From positions 62,001 to 126,000 of the IMG/VR virus record IMGVR_UViG_3300048672_001051: a DNA stretch of 64,000 nucleotides. One strand, given 5' to 3'. This DNA comes from a virus. The position numbers and the translations under genes are program-made. Shown here in pieces: positions 7,787 to 17,422 of this stretch. The notes beneath the pieces are model-generated. The model was not told where the DNA came from. It saw only the letters and a program-made list of their open reading frames with translations, and made no database searches. The first letter of the stretch is position 1; the number at the start of each line of letters is the position of its first letter.

Positions 7787-10700
7787 TTAGTGGCATTGAC
7801 CCCAATTAGAACCTACGTTCCATGCCATACCAAGCTCTAAAGAGAACTCGTTATATTTAACTGCACGGTCAATACCTTTTCTAATAATGTCAGGTAAAAT
7901 ATTGTTGAGTCCAACATAATACCTACCATCTTCAAGATGTCCAATTTCACTTGTAAGCGCGTTAGCTTTTACAAATTCTTTAGCATCTTCTTCTTTATCA
8001 AATAATTTAACTGTACACATGTTCCGAGGTACTGCGTACTGGTTTTCATCCAATTACATTACGAGTGTCGCAACACACTCTCCGCCTTTTCAGGTAACTT
8101 TTATAAGTTATTTTACGGGGTTAGACCATATCACGATGTTATATAGTAACATCCCTTCCGTTTCGAATCTACATTAGCTTTAGATTCTACTCTACTCCAT
8201 TCATTTTACAATGTGTTTCGATGGCCGTTGAACTTTTTTAAAAATTATAATTACAAGATATGTGTTTCCAAGTGCTTTTTTGCTTGAGTGCTCTAACTAA
8301 AGCATAGTTGTAGCCTAAGTCTCTTATATTAGCAGATGTATGGCCCGACTCGAGTAATTTGCAAATAGCGTGAACAGTATTTTCAGTTGTAATGCAATTA
8401 GCATTATTTGAACCAACTGCTGACCTATTATTCAGATCAAAAGAGTATTTAATATTATAACCATGAGTACACCATTCAAGATTACTTAACGCATTATTTC
8501 TACGATTAGCATCTTTGTGGTTAACTTCTGGTAAATTTTCAGGGTTTGGTATAAAAGCTTCTGCTAAAAGTCTGTGAATACTCTTGCATAATCTTTTACC
8601 GCCAACTCTTAAATTAAGTATTAAATAGCCTTTGCCATTATCTTGGGGTGTCAAAAGTTTTTTATGTTTATTAAAAACTTCACCATTTACAGTTATAAAA
8701 TAACTGTCATATATTTTTTTCATTTTTAAACTTAGCTGCTGATTGCCATATTATATTTATTGTAAATCTAATTACATATTAATTAGAAATTCAATTTTAC
8801 TATAACTTAGGTTTCCAGTCAATTAAAAAGGTTATTCGATATATATCACTATATAAAGCCACAATGAATTATGGTAAGCGATCATTTGATAAATTTTATA
8901 ATCTGATTTATTGTGAACTAAAGGGTTACCCAATAAATCTAACTCTTCTAATTCTTGACAAATCAGAACAGTTGATAATTTTGCCATAGCAGCGCCAGTG
9001 CCTTGAAATAAAAGATTCAATAAACTGTGCTTACTACGCGACATTAGTTTACGGCCATCTATACCAACAATATATTGTTGACCAGAGTCCATCCACTCTT
9101 GTTCTACTTTATCTTTAAGTTCTTTTAAAGCTGGAACAGATTCCCAAAAAAGATCGTATAGACGTTGAGCTTCTTCCGCCGAAATGCTTAGCATCTTCAT
9201 CAGTTTAGTTGCCTGAGCGCCATAAAGAACAGCGTAAGTAAAACTTTTAGCTGCATCTCTAGTAATGCCAAGTTTTCTGGCATTAATGCAATTACCAGAA
9301 ACAAATATCTTATCAGAACGTTTCACTACAACAAAACTTGAAGGTACTGTAACACAACCTACAAAACCATCATAGTCAACTTCTGAATAATAATTTTTGT
9401 TAACTGTAAGGTTAGACTTATTATTTGAAATATAGCACCGATAAATAGTGCAAATGCCTTTAACAGTAGACTTAACAAATTTATTAAAGTGACCTGCACG
9501 ATTTGTTAAATGGCATAAAGTTTGAATAGTTTTAGCTGTTTTAATTGATGTTGTATCTAACACAACATCACTATTTCTAGTAACAGTACCATCCCAAAAC
9601 TGAATCTCATCTAAAACTAAATTCATTTGGCGTGAACTTAATGTTAATAAATTATCTGTAAGCGATTTATCTAAACTTAAAAAATTACGAATTTTAACTG
9701 TGTCTTCTGAAGAATTTAAATAAAAATGATAACTAGTTTCTCTATCTTTTGGGTAAGTTGTAGTATGTGTATAAGTTATCCCAAGATTATCTAAAATATC
9801 TTTAAGCCTTTGAACTTTGCGTTCTTTACTAAAAGAGAACTTTATTCCAGAACAATCTTTAAGTAAATAAGCATCTGCTTGAACAGCTACAGCTAATTTT
9901 AAAAAGTTATCAGAATACTCTGAATTATCTTCTTGCGTGAGAATACCAGTGTTAGGTATGACTCTTGCAGAAGATCTTTTAGTAAAATTATTTGCAGTAG
10001 TTACAGACCAATTCGTGCTATTAGGTAATCTTGAAACTACACGATGTTCTGGAGTGACTAACTGATCTGTTCTAGCTGATTTTATATTTATCATCTTACC
10101 TGTATGTCGCCTCCAAATAACATTAGAAGGTTTCACAAAGGAGATTACACCATCTAGCCACTGTGCAACAAGACAATCTGTAGTGACTTGGTCGAAAGTT
10201 TTCCAACCAGTACTAGTTAATATTTGAGTATCTTCTGAAAAACAATGAATTGAATTAGGTTTTTCAGCCAATAAGTCACGAGCTAAATTTACACCATCTG
10301 TATAATTTAAGCAAAAGTTAGCTTGCACTCGAGCTTCAAGAGAAGCAAAGTCAAAAGCCATTTGCATAAAGCCGTCACCAGCTTTAAACTGACTTCTAAT
10401 AGCGTAGCCTTCAATAGAGGTTACGCGAGGGACATTACAACATAAGTGTTCCCTTGTCATCGCTAGTGACAAGGCGTTTAAAAAAAACTGCTTCATATTT
10501 CTATGAAGATCGGACTATATCTTTGGCATATTTTGGTATACCATAATCTGTTTCGGGTGTCAAAAGCTTACACCCTACGTTATAAAAACTAGTCTCTGAG
10601 CATTCTTCCTATCTTGTTTCTCAACAATATTTAGAAGCTTCGTGGCTGATTGTCCATTGTAATATCTTCTTTATTTTAAAACATTCACGCTTATCTTTTA

Positions 10701-12357
10701 AGATTACGTTGTAGTTAAAGAAGTTTTAGGAGTTTCCAGCAATTAAGATTATTTTAAGTGGGCTTGTAAAGTCAACACCACTGTGCTTATACCTACCGGT
10801 AGAAGCCCCGATAGTGTCAGCTGGAGTAGGCACACGGCCATCCTCCCGAACCATAGACAAATATCCAGTTAGCGGCTCGCCAGATTCATCTTCACTGCCA
10901 CCTGCAATGCTTGCACGTCTATGTTTATAAGTAAGATACTTATTAACAGCACCGACAAACTCTGCATCAGCTCCAATCTTTTCTAAGTTTGGACATATAA
11001 CCTTTTCAGTACCAACACGTAAGCATGGGCCTGTAGGCACTCGTAGAGGCTTGTTAGGGCTTTGACGGTACTTAGCCATCAAGTCATACTTTAAAGACTG
11101 TGGCTTCGATTTGAGCAGCGCTAGACGAGCCTCTCGGAAAGGACCATTAAGAGTACTCTCAACATACCTATCAATTACTTCTACAACTTTATTAGGATGT
11201 AATTTTTGTTTCTTAGCGTCTTTAGTAACATCACGCTCTTTCCACTCAAATGGATCCCAGCCTAAAGTAATTAGATAAGCTTTTAAATGGTCTAAATCTT
11301 TGATAGTTGCAGTTGTTGTTTCTTTAACACAACCTTCATAAGGAAGTTGATATTCTTTATCTTCGAAAATGTAAACATTTTCATCAGTAATAGTACCACC
11401 ATGCTTTTCTGCAAATTTTAACATTATTGCAGACACTGAACCATCAGCTTTAAATTGACGTTTAGGTAAAGTATAAACTTTCTGTTCACCTTTATTTAAA
11501 CGCTTGTCTGGAAGTATAGGATTTACAAATTCTTCAATATCATGAAGAACTTTATCAAACTTTACTAAACAATCTTTAGCCTTTTCAGTATCATATTCAA
11601 AACCAAATAACTCTTGTTTTAAAGTAATATCTGCAAGTTTAATTTCCATCGCGTAAGCTTTACCCCAAGCCCAGCCATCTTTTTCAGATTCAAGTATATT
11701 ATAAATATCTATGTTTACAAGCGTATCTTGTAAACAATACGTAACCATCTTATAAGAATAATTTTCAAATTCGTGGAAATCGCCTTTATAATTACCAATC
11801 TGTTTACCCCAAGCGCCTAAGCCATGCCCGAATATACGGTCAGGATTTAGTAGCTTAGACCAAAGTAAAGTATCAGTAAATACTATAGGAGTACCGAAAA
11901 CTTTAGAGACAGTTTTATATTTAGAACCACCAGTATCTGGATACCCAACTTCATATTCAATCATGTCAAATAATTGAAGAGTTGGCATGTCAAATTTAAT
12001 ACCATTATGAAAAATTAATTCTTCTGGTTCAAATTTTTTAAAAAACTTTTCAAGGTTTTGTTTAGTTAACACTACTTTTTTAATTGAATTATAAAGTATA
12101 CCATCTTGATCTGGAACTATACGTTCAGCTAGACAACTTTTAATCTCATCGAAATAAGATTCAATTTTTGTAATAGGTGCTTTATAACTCATAAATTCTT
12201 TTGGAATAAAAGCAAAAGAATTTCTAGTGTCAACACAAGTAACCATAACGACATGTAGCTTAGCAGTCGGTTTTAAAGTGTACGGCATTGTAGCATATGA
12301 TAACATATTAGCTAGTAAATTGTTAGACTCTATGTCTAAAACAACTTTTTTGAACAT
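7787..12357 (-). CDS. Family A DNA polymerase, three exons plus an intein
   Basis: Replicative polymerase of the T7 gp5 / Pol I family, join(12357-10775, 10440-8871, 8050-7787), 1138 codons, about 820 aa after removal of a 318-aa intein. Exon 1 carries the 3'-5' exonuclease (VLDIESNNLL, FHNGIKFDMPTLQ, YCLQDTLVNIDIY) and ends in the TGRYKHSGV motif. Exon 2 has motif A (FDFASLEARV), the intein, and the O-helix (RDAAKSFTYAVLYGA). The second intron splits motif C: exon 2 ends MIAYH and exon 3 begins DENQY, restoring HDE. The C-terminus GSNWGQCH matches the T7-type end. The ATG at 12357 has an AGGAAAG site upstream. Splicing is inferred from intron pairings and motif restoration. Confidence 0.92.
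8051..8870 (-). mobile_element. Group I intron in DNA polymerase motif C (with HNH ORF)
   Basis: An 820-nt intron between the His and Asp codons of the polymerase HDE motif. P1 pairs the exon end CCAT with GTGG in the intron; P10 pairs the next six bases of the guide (TTCATT) with exon start GATGAA, fixing both splice sites. Core elements are visible on the - strand: AATTGACTGGAAACC (8810-8824), a Q-like AATCAGCAGCTAAG, the P7 strands GGCCAT (in 8220-8233) and ATGGTC (8124-8132), and a P9 hairpin before the terminal G at 8051. The endonuclease gene sits in a core loop. Confidence 0.88.
8238..8723 (-). CDS. HNH homing endonuclease (intron-encoded)
   Basis: A 161-aa protein inside the second polymerase intron. 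An N-terminal NUMOD4-like stretch (YFITVNGEVFNKHKK) leads to an HNH core (HRLLAEAFIPNPENLPEVNH, then KDANRRNNALSNLEWCTHGYN) with the characteristic His, Asn and His residues. A small C-terminal helical, DNA-binding-like segment (TENTVHAICKLLESGHTSAN) follows. Such enzymes cut intronless alleles to spread their intron. The gene lies entirely in intron sequence and would be translated from unspliced transcript. Confidence 0.92.
   Translation of the reverse strand: MKKIYDSYFITVNGEVFNKHKKLLTPQDNGKGYLILNLRVGGKRLCKSIHRLLAEAFIPNPENLPEVNHKDANRRNNALSNLEWCTHGYNIKYSFDLNNRSAVGSNNANCITTENTVHAICKLLESGHTSANIRDLGYNYALVRALKQKSTWKHISCNYNF
9291..10244 (-). mobile_element. Intein in DNA polymerase (318 aa)
   Basis: The insertion lies between motif A and the O-helix. 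The N-terminal junction is NSIH|CFSEDTQILTSTGW and the C-terminal junction is KIFVSGN|CINARKLG, giving Cys1, a terminal Asn and Cys+1. Block B-like TPEHRV and block F-like YDGFVGCVTVPSSF are present; the penultimate residue is Gly, not His, as in some phage inteins. The centre holds weak LAGLIDADG-type segments (LAVAVQADAYLL and EIQFWDGTVT), suggesting a decaying homing domain. Removal restores the polymerase sequence SIHCINARKLG. Confidence 0.93.
10441..10774 (-). mobile_element. ORF-less group I intron in DNA polymerase
   Basis: A 334-nt intron splitting the TGRYKHSGV/NVPRV region. P1 joins exon AGTGG(T)GT to the guide GCCCACT with one bulged U; P10 pairs exon 2 TTGTAA with TTACAA just before the guide, fixing the 3' site after the G at 10441. 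Core: AATTGCTGGAAACTCC (10729-10744), P7 strands GACTA (within 10589-10601) and TAGTC (within 10512-10523), P9 hairpin at 10452-10474. No endonuclease gene. Part of it is nearly identical to the second intron of the JAMM gene. Confidence 0.88.
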
Positions 12358-12411
12358 CAATCTTTCCTCATAGTTGTTAATTTTTCCAGAAACAACTTAG
12401 ATAATTTATTT

Positions 12412-13644
12412 TTAATAACGCATAATTGTAGGCCTGCATATATCACAGTTGCCACAATTATTTGACTCTAGCTTTTGACCAAAATAGGCTAGAATTTGTT
12501 GTCGTCTGCAAACATTAGACGACGCAAAAGAATACATCTTAGATAACTTTTGTAATTTTCGATTATAACTTTCTGGATTTTTGGAATTTTGTTTAGCTAT
12601 AAATTTATGTTTATTATAATCCGCGGCAGAGTAAAACAAATAACTAGTGGCTGGTTGGCCATCTCTTGCGGCTCGCCCAACTTCTTGGGCCCAACCTTCT
12701 AGTGAGGTTGGTAAATCTGCGTGTATGACATACCGTACAGAACTTTTATCTATGCCCATACCAAAAGCAATTGTGGCGCAAATAACTTTAGTTTCGTCAT
12801 TTAGCCAACGTTGTAGTATGTCATTTTTGTCTGATGTTTTTAAAGAAGCATTATAAGGCTCTGCAGTTATCCCCATACTTTGTAAGTATTTTGCAAGCTC
12901 TAGTGTGCTATCTTTTGTATAACAATAGACAATACCTGTAGTTTCAGGCGGATAAGTTTTAATTATTCTATATATTTTATAATTTATATCGCTAGTTTTT
13001 AAATAGCAGCCATAATAAATACTTGGCCTGTCAAAAGAATGCTCATAATACTTACAATTGTAAAGCTGTAAAACATTATGAATGTCCATTTTAGTATTTG
13101 GATCCGCAGTAGCAGTTAATGCAATAACATTTACAGGTAAAACTTGACGAATATCTTTTACCGCTTTATATGCTTTTCTGAAATCATGACCATAACTTGA
13201 AATACAATGAGCTTCATCGAAAGCTATAAAGCTAACTTTAATAGTTTGTAATAATTCTAACATATCGGTTGTCATTAGAGTTTCAGGTGCAACATAAAGT
13301 ATTTTTATAGTGCCGTCTCTAATTTTTTGCAAGGCTTCTCGACGAGCTTTAACGCCGAGAGTGCTATTAACCGTTATTGATTGTATGCCTTTTAATTCTA
13401 AAGAATTTATTTGATCTGTCATAAGAGCAATTAACGGTGATACGACTATAGCCATACCTTCTGTCATTAAAGCTGAAACTTGAAAAACAACCGATTTGCC
13501 GAGAGAAGTTGGTGCCAGAAATAAGACATCATTTCCATTAACAACATCGTATATTGCTTGTAATTGTTGACCTCTAAACTCTTTGTGACCCCAATATTGG
13601 AGTAACAAAGCTTTAGCTTCTTGTTCAAACAATTGAAAATTCAA
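12412..13644 (-). CDS. RecQ-like superfamily 2 DNA helicase
   Basis: ATP-dependent 3'-5' DNA helicase. Motifs in order: GHKEFRGQQLQAI (motif 0), Walker A PTSLGKS, SPLIALMTDQ (Ia), FDEAHCISSYGHDFR (DEAH, with the RecQ aromatic loop), ALTATA (III), ATIAFGMGIDKS (V) and QEVGRAARDGQ (VI). A Cys cluster (VCRRQQILAYFG followed by NCGNCDIC) is the RecQ zinc-binding region. The HRDC domain is missing, and at 410 aa it is a compact form. The likely start is TTG at 13644, with no strong ribosome-binding site. It lies between the polymerase and primase genes and probably works at stalled forks or in recombination. Confidence 0.93.
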   Translation of the reverse strand: MNFQLFEQEAKALLLQYWGHKEFRGQQLQAIYDVVNGNDVLFLAPTSLGKSVVFQVSALMTEGMAIVVSPLIALMTDQINSLELKGIQSITVNSTLGVKARREALQKIRDGTIKILYVAPETLMTTDMLELLQTIKVSFIAFDEAHCISSYGHDFRKAYKAVKDIRQVLPVNVIALTATADPNTKMDIHNVLQLYNCKYYEHSFDRPSIYYGCYLKTSDINYKIYRIIKTYPPETTGIVYCYTKDSTLELAKYLQSMGITAEPYNASLKTSDKNDILQRWLNDETKVICATIAFGMGIDKSSVRYVIHADLPTSLEGWAQEVGRAARDGQPATSYLFYSAADYNKHKFIAKQNSKNPESYNRKLQKLSKMYSFASSNVCRRQQILAYFGQKLESNNCGNCDICRPTIMRY

Positions 13645-13683
13645 TTTATATATTTAATTAAAAATTATATATCTGTAGGTGTA

Positions 13684-13851
13684 TTAACAATATAAGCTAC
13701 ACTGCGAGCAAGGGCAACTTAAAGCATGAACACATACACTGTTATTTAATTTGTTTACACCAGATCCTTGACACAAAGAACATTGTCTGTGTAAACATTT
13801 ATTGTTTAATTTATTAGGCGTTAAATTTAATTTCAGTAAGTCCGGAATCAT
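13684..13851 (-). CDS. Small Cys-rich zinc-finger protein
   Basis: About 55 aa if it starts at the ATG at 13851; two ATGs further upstream (13872, 13887) are possible. The C-terminal half is dense in cysteine: CLHRQCSLCQGSG, then CVHALSCPCSQC. The CSLCQGSG segment fits the C-x-x-C-x-G-x-G pattern of DnaJ-type zinc fingers. The start overlaps the end of the endonuclease gene by about 38 bases. A role in protein or nucleic acid binding is likely but unproven. Confidence 0.55.
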   Translation of the reverse strand: MIPDLLKLNLTPNKLNNKCLHRQCSLCQGSGVNKLNNSVCVHALSCPCSQCSLYC

Positions 13852-15508
13852 AGACTTTAAGATATCCTGCATTTTCCATATTCTCATTTTCTGTTAAACT
13901 TGAATTAAATGTATCAAGCAACTTAGGTAGTAAATTTTTTTGAGTTTGATTTCTAGATAAGTATGTTAAATTTTTTAAATTAACCCAATAATATCTTAGA
14001 CTTACAAATTCACCGTCTACAATAGATCCAGTATCATTTGTAGTTTGATATACAAAATCACCGCGAGACTTGTAAATATTTTTAGATATTTTACTCAAAC
14101 CTCCGACTACACAATAATCTTTTAAAGTACTAATACGTTGAAGCTTTAACTTAAAAAGTTTAGAGGCTTGGTCGTAATATTCTCCAAAAGTAGCTACCAA
14201 GTATAGAATATTATTTTTATCATAAAGGCCGTAAGAAAAAGGATTTTTATAAAAAACATTAAAGCCTTCAAAATGATTTTCTATATGAAAATCTTTAGCT
14301 AGGTCATTAGTTATTAACCTAAGTTCTAACTTTCGGGCAAATACTCTAGTAGATAATTGTAAACAATGTTTAATTAAAGAAAAATACTTATCTTTATTAT
14401 GTAAGTATTTGAAATCATAGATACTTATTAAACGTATGCCTTGCGATTTACAAGCTAACCATTTTGAATAATGGTACTTAAAATCTTTAGAAGTTTTTAA
14501 AGCAAAAGAATTACAGTATAAGCTCCTAGAGCTGTGATGATATAAAGTACCATTATACTCAATTGCTAAATTATACTCTGGAATAAAAATATCTAACTCT
14601 TTACCTGCAAGCCATTCAGGTCTATAACTAGTTAAAATTTCAGTATTAACTAAACTTTTAATGTAATCAACTATTTCAGTTTCAGATTTAGATACGCCAA
14701 CATGTTGACATTTTAAACATCCTAAATGACCTGCTAAATGAGTTTTAGGAGTTTGCTCAAAAAAAGCACCATGTTGATTACAATACAAGGTTACTTTTAA
14801 GTTATTGTAATTACCATAATTAACTAAAGAGTAATTGTATTTATTATCGTACACAGTTTTACTTTTTAATATAAAATCTGCTGTTGTTAAATACTTAGAC
14901 TTATATAAGCAAAATCTACAGCCTGAATGTTCTATAAAATGAGTTCTAAAGTTTACAAACAAATCCCCGTGTACAGGGCAAGTAATAGTTACATCACTAG
15001 CTGTTGATTTATAAGTCTGTAAAACTTTAGAATAATCATACTTATTATTAAAAAATTCTGAAGCGGTTTTGATATGTTGGTTAATAGCAGATTCTGGTAG
15101 CTGTCTGCGCTTATTAAAACAATGCTTACAACCTACACCTTTTAAATGATCTTGTATTTTTAATTTAAAAACACCGTGAGTTTTACAAGTAACATCCACA
15201 GAAGATCTTACTTTAAGATCTTCTGTAAAAGTATAACTAAAAACATCGCCATGAAGCTCTCTAAAGCGCTGTACTAGCTCTTCAGCTGTTGTAGTGCTAG
15301 GTCTGCCTGTGCGCCTTGTCAGAGCGCACTGAGGGCATCCTGAGAGCTTAGAAAGATGATCATTAGGTGTGACATAAAAATATTCATGCAATGGGCATAA
15401 AATTTTTACTTTAGTTTTTGAATTTAAATAGACAACAGCGTCATAATTATAAAAATTATTATGTAATAAATTAGCTTTTTCAATAAAAGCAAAAGTCTTA
15501 TCAGTCAT
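13814..15508 (-). CDS. Free-standing Vsr-like (EDxHD) homing endonuclease with zinc repeats
   Basis: A 564-aa protein. Residues about 10-270 hold four copies of a module with a Tyr-rich N-part followed by V-x-I-x-C-x-x-H-G-x-F and H-L-x-G-x-x-C-x-x-C (for example ITCPVHGDLFV then HSGCRFC; LYCNQHGAFFE then GHLGCLKC), as in DUF723-type DNA-recognition repeats. A Vsr-like nuclease core follows (GKELDIFIPEYNLAIEYNG, then WLACKSQGIRLISIYD). The architecture matches phage endonucleases related to I-Bth0305I and F-TflIV. It is free-standing between primase and RecQ and overlaps both neighbours' ends, so insertion did not break them. Confidence 0.85.
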   Translation of the reverse strand: MTDKTFAFIEKANLLHNNFYNYDAVVYLNSKTKVKILCPLHEYFYVTPNDHLSKLSGCPQCALTRRTGRPSTTTAEELVQRFRELHGDVFSYTFTEDLKVRSSVDVTCKTHGVFKLKIQDHLKGVGCKHCFNKRRQLPESAINQHIKTASEFFNNKYDYSKVLQTYKSTASDVTITCPVHGDLFVNFRTHFIEHSGCRFCLYKSKYLTTADFILKSKTVYDNKYNYSLVNYGNYNNLKVTLYCNQHGAFFEQTPKTHLAGHLGCLKCQHVGVSKSETEIVDYIKSLVNTEILTSYRPEWLAGKELDIFIPEYNLAIEYNGTLYHHSSRSLYCNSFALKTSKDFKYHYSKWLACKSQGIRLISIYDFKYLHNKDKYFSLIKHCLQLSTRVFARKLELRLITNDLAKDFHIENHFEGFNVFYKNPFSYGLYDKNNILYLVATFGEYYDQASKLFKLKLQRISTLKDYCVVGGLSKISKNIYKSRGDFVYQTTNDTGSIVDGEFVSLRYYWVNLKNLTYLSRNQTQKNLLPKLLDTFNSSLTENENMENAGYLKVYDSGLTEIKFNA

Positions 15509-17255
15509 AGTCTGAAGTTACAAATAACTCTGGGTGTTCTGTCATGTAGACTTCAAAATCGTGTAACGTGTGCGTAGAATTTTCATAAAAGAAACATCCT
15601 GCATCACCAGTGATACCTGTCTGACGATTTTTAGATGCATACATGCAAGTCTTATTTTTCTCAATAGGGTCGTCTGAATACTTATTACGCGTAAATAATA
15701 GGTTGAAAGAAGCTGATTTAAAAATAGTACTACTGCCAGCGAAGTCTTCTTCCGTAATAAATGCCCCAGCACTGTTAGACTCTTTACCAGTAGGAGATTT
15801 TCTAACATGATTAATATTAATAAAAATAATACCAAAAGATTTAATCATCTCTTTCATCCATTTTAAAAATACCTCTTGAGCATCGTTCGACATACCAGCC
15901 ATCAAATCTTGTAACGGATCAATAATAATAACCTTACAGTCACATTGTATAATAAGTTGTTGGATCAACTCTTTCATACGTTCTACGTCACCATCGCGCT
16001 CTTCAATTAAGTGAAAGCGATCTTGCCCATCAGGTGTGGTGTGAAGCGTCTGTATGGCTGCTACAACATCAGGCTGCTGTAAGTAAGCTACAGCGTCATC
16101 TGGATTAACAAATAAGTTTAATTTTTTACTCAAATGTCGTGAAACAAGTGCACCACCGTACTGGCCACTATCCAATTCCATTGAGATGATACCAACTTTA
16201 TAAGGACTATTAAAAATCCAATAATAAATCATCTCATTTACAAAAGTTGTTTTACCACAGCCCGAAGCTGCACCTAAGTTCATTATACTGCCAACTTTTA
16301 AACCACCACAAAGCATCTCTTGTATCTTATGCATGAAGGGTGGAAATGGCAATTTAGGTGTTTGTATATCTTTTATAATTTCGTCATAAAGACCAGAAGA
16401 ACCTCTAATACCATTAGGATTATAAGGCTTAGCTTTAAAAAAAGCATTTATAAACTCTTTTTCTAAATTTTCTGTTAACATTTTGTTAGCGTCTTTTTTA
16501 GAAAACTCCATAACTAATACTTTACCCTTAGGTAAAACAGAAATTATATTTGGAATAGAAGCTTGGCCAGCTTTATCTTGATCAACACACAGAATGATCC
16601 GATCAAATCTATTTAGGTATTCATACTGGTGTTTAAATTGTTTATAACCACCAGAACCGACTGTAGAAGAAACACAAGGTGTTGGTGGATAATCTTTAGC
16701 TAATGGTAGCAACATCTGGTAAGCTGACAAAGCATCAAGTTCACCTTCAGTTATTAAAATAGATTTAGCTAAAGATTTTTTAAACACAGACTGCCCAAAT
16801 AGTTCAGTTGTGTCAATTTTATTACTACCTTCAGCATAAAAGTTTTTAGGCTCTGCAACTTTAACTTTCATGCCGCAAAAATCTGTTGCGCTGGATAGTG
16901 GATAAAATTGTTTTACAACTTGGCCAGTCTCTTCATTAAACTGATGATAAACGTGATACACATCGCAAGTATTTTGTGTCAAGCCTCTATAACCACGAGG
17001 GTTTGTGCTTGTTTGTTTTTTTAAATCATTCCAGTTGTCTTTCGTAAAAGAACTCAAATTATCACTCTCATATATAGGAAGTTCAATAATTTCATCTTTT
17101 AAATAGTCTGCAGAAATAACTCTATAATCACAATCTGCGGACCAACAATATTGCCCACCATTAGAATATATAGCTAAATTATTTTTAGAGGTGTCTCGGC
17201 CTTTTTCAGTACAACGAGGACAAGCCTCTTTTCTTACAACATAAGATTCAGTCAT
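15501..17255 (-). CDS. Primase-helicase (T7 gp4-like)
   Basis: Bifunctional replication protein. An N-terminal zinc ribbon (CPRC at about 13-16, then CWSADCDYR) recognises template sites. The TOPRIM primase core has the catalytic Glu in ILITEGELDALSAYQ and the Asp pair in RIILCVDQDKAG. The C-terminal RecA-like helicase has Walker A GAASGCGKTTF, VGIISMELDSG, Walker B KVIIIDPLQDL and the H4-like IFININHVRK. Its 584 aa match the T7 gp4 length. It starts at ATG 17255 and its end overlaps the endonuclease start by 8 bases. It should partner with the family A polymerase, as in T7. Confidence 0.95.
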   Translation of the reverse strand: MTESYVVRKEACPRCTEKGRDTSKNNLAIYSNGGQYCWSADCDYRVISADYLKDEIIELPIYESDNLSSFTKDNWNDLKKQTSTNPRGYRGLTQNTCDVYHVYHQFNEETGQVVKQFYPLSSATDFCGMKVKVAEPKNFYAEGSNKIDTTELFGQSVFKKSLAKSILITEGELDALSAYQMLLPLAKDYPPTPCVSSTVGSGGYKQFKHQYEYLNRFDRIILCVDQDKAGQASIPNIISVLPKGKVLVMEFSKKDANKMLTENLEKEFINAFFKAKPYNPNGIRGSSGLYDEIIKDIQTPKLPFPPFMHKIQEMLCGGLKVGSIMNLGAASGCGKTTFVNEMIYYWIFNSPYKVGIISMELDSGQYGGALVSRHLSKKLNLFVNPDDAVAYLQQPDVVAAIQTLHTTPDGQDRFHLIEERDGDVERMKELIQQLIIQCDCKVIIIDPLQDLMAGMSNDAQEVFLKWMKEMIKSFGIIFININHVRKSPTGKESNSAGAFITEEDFAGSSTIFKSASFNLLFTRNKYSDDPIEKNKTCMYASKNRQTGITGDAGCFFYENSTHTLHDFEVYMTEHPELFVTSDYD

Positions 17256-17362
17256 TTAAACTTTAATATCTTTACAAATTATTTATTAGAGTTAAATTAT
17301 TTATACACTTTCTTTGTTAGTCCTCGATCGACAGTATTCCAAAGTAAATAAATAAATAACTC

Positions 17363-17406
17363 AATGTCCTCTAATAATATTTATAAAAGTATTATCGGAG
17401 GACATT
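17363..17406 (-). terminator. Terminator after nrdB
   Basis: A 9-bp outer stem (AATGTCCTC with GAGGACATT) continues into an AT-rich inner stem. On the - strand it is followed by a T-rich run (GAGTTATTTATTTATTTA). It lies just past the NrdB stop codon at 17423, separating the nrd genes from the primase operon. Confidence 0.8.
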
Positions 17407-17422
17407 TGTTTTCCAGTTTTAA

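Noticed and set aside
7787-8053. A separate 88-aa gene starting MDENQY
   Set aside because: Its sequence is the C-terminus of the DNA polymerase (DENQ... to GSNWGQCH); P10 pairing and motif C show it is exon 3, with the true exon beginning at 8050.
12647-12856. + strand frame inside recQ
   Set aside because: Complement of the conserved RecQ motif V/VI region; no independent support.
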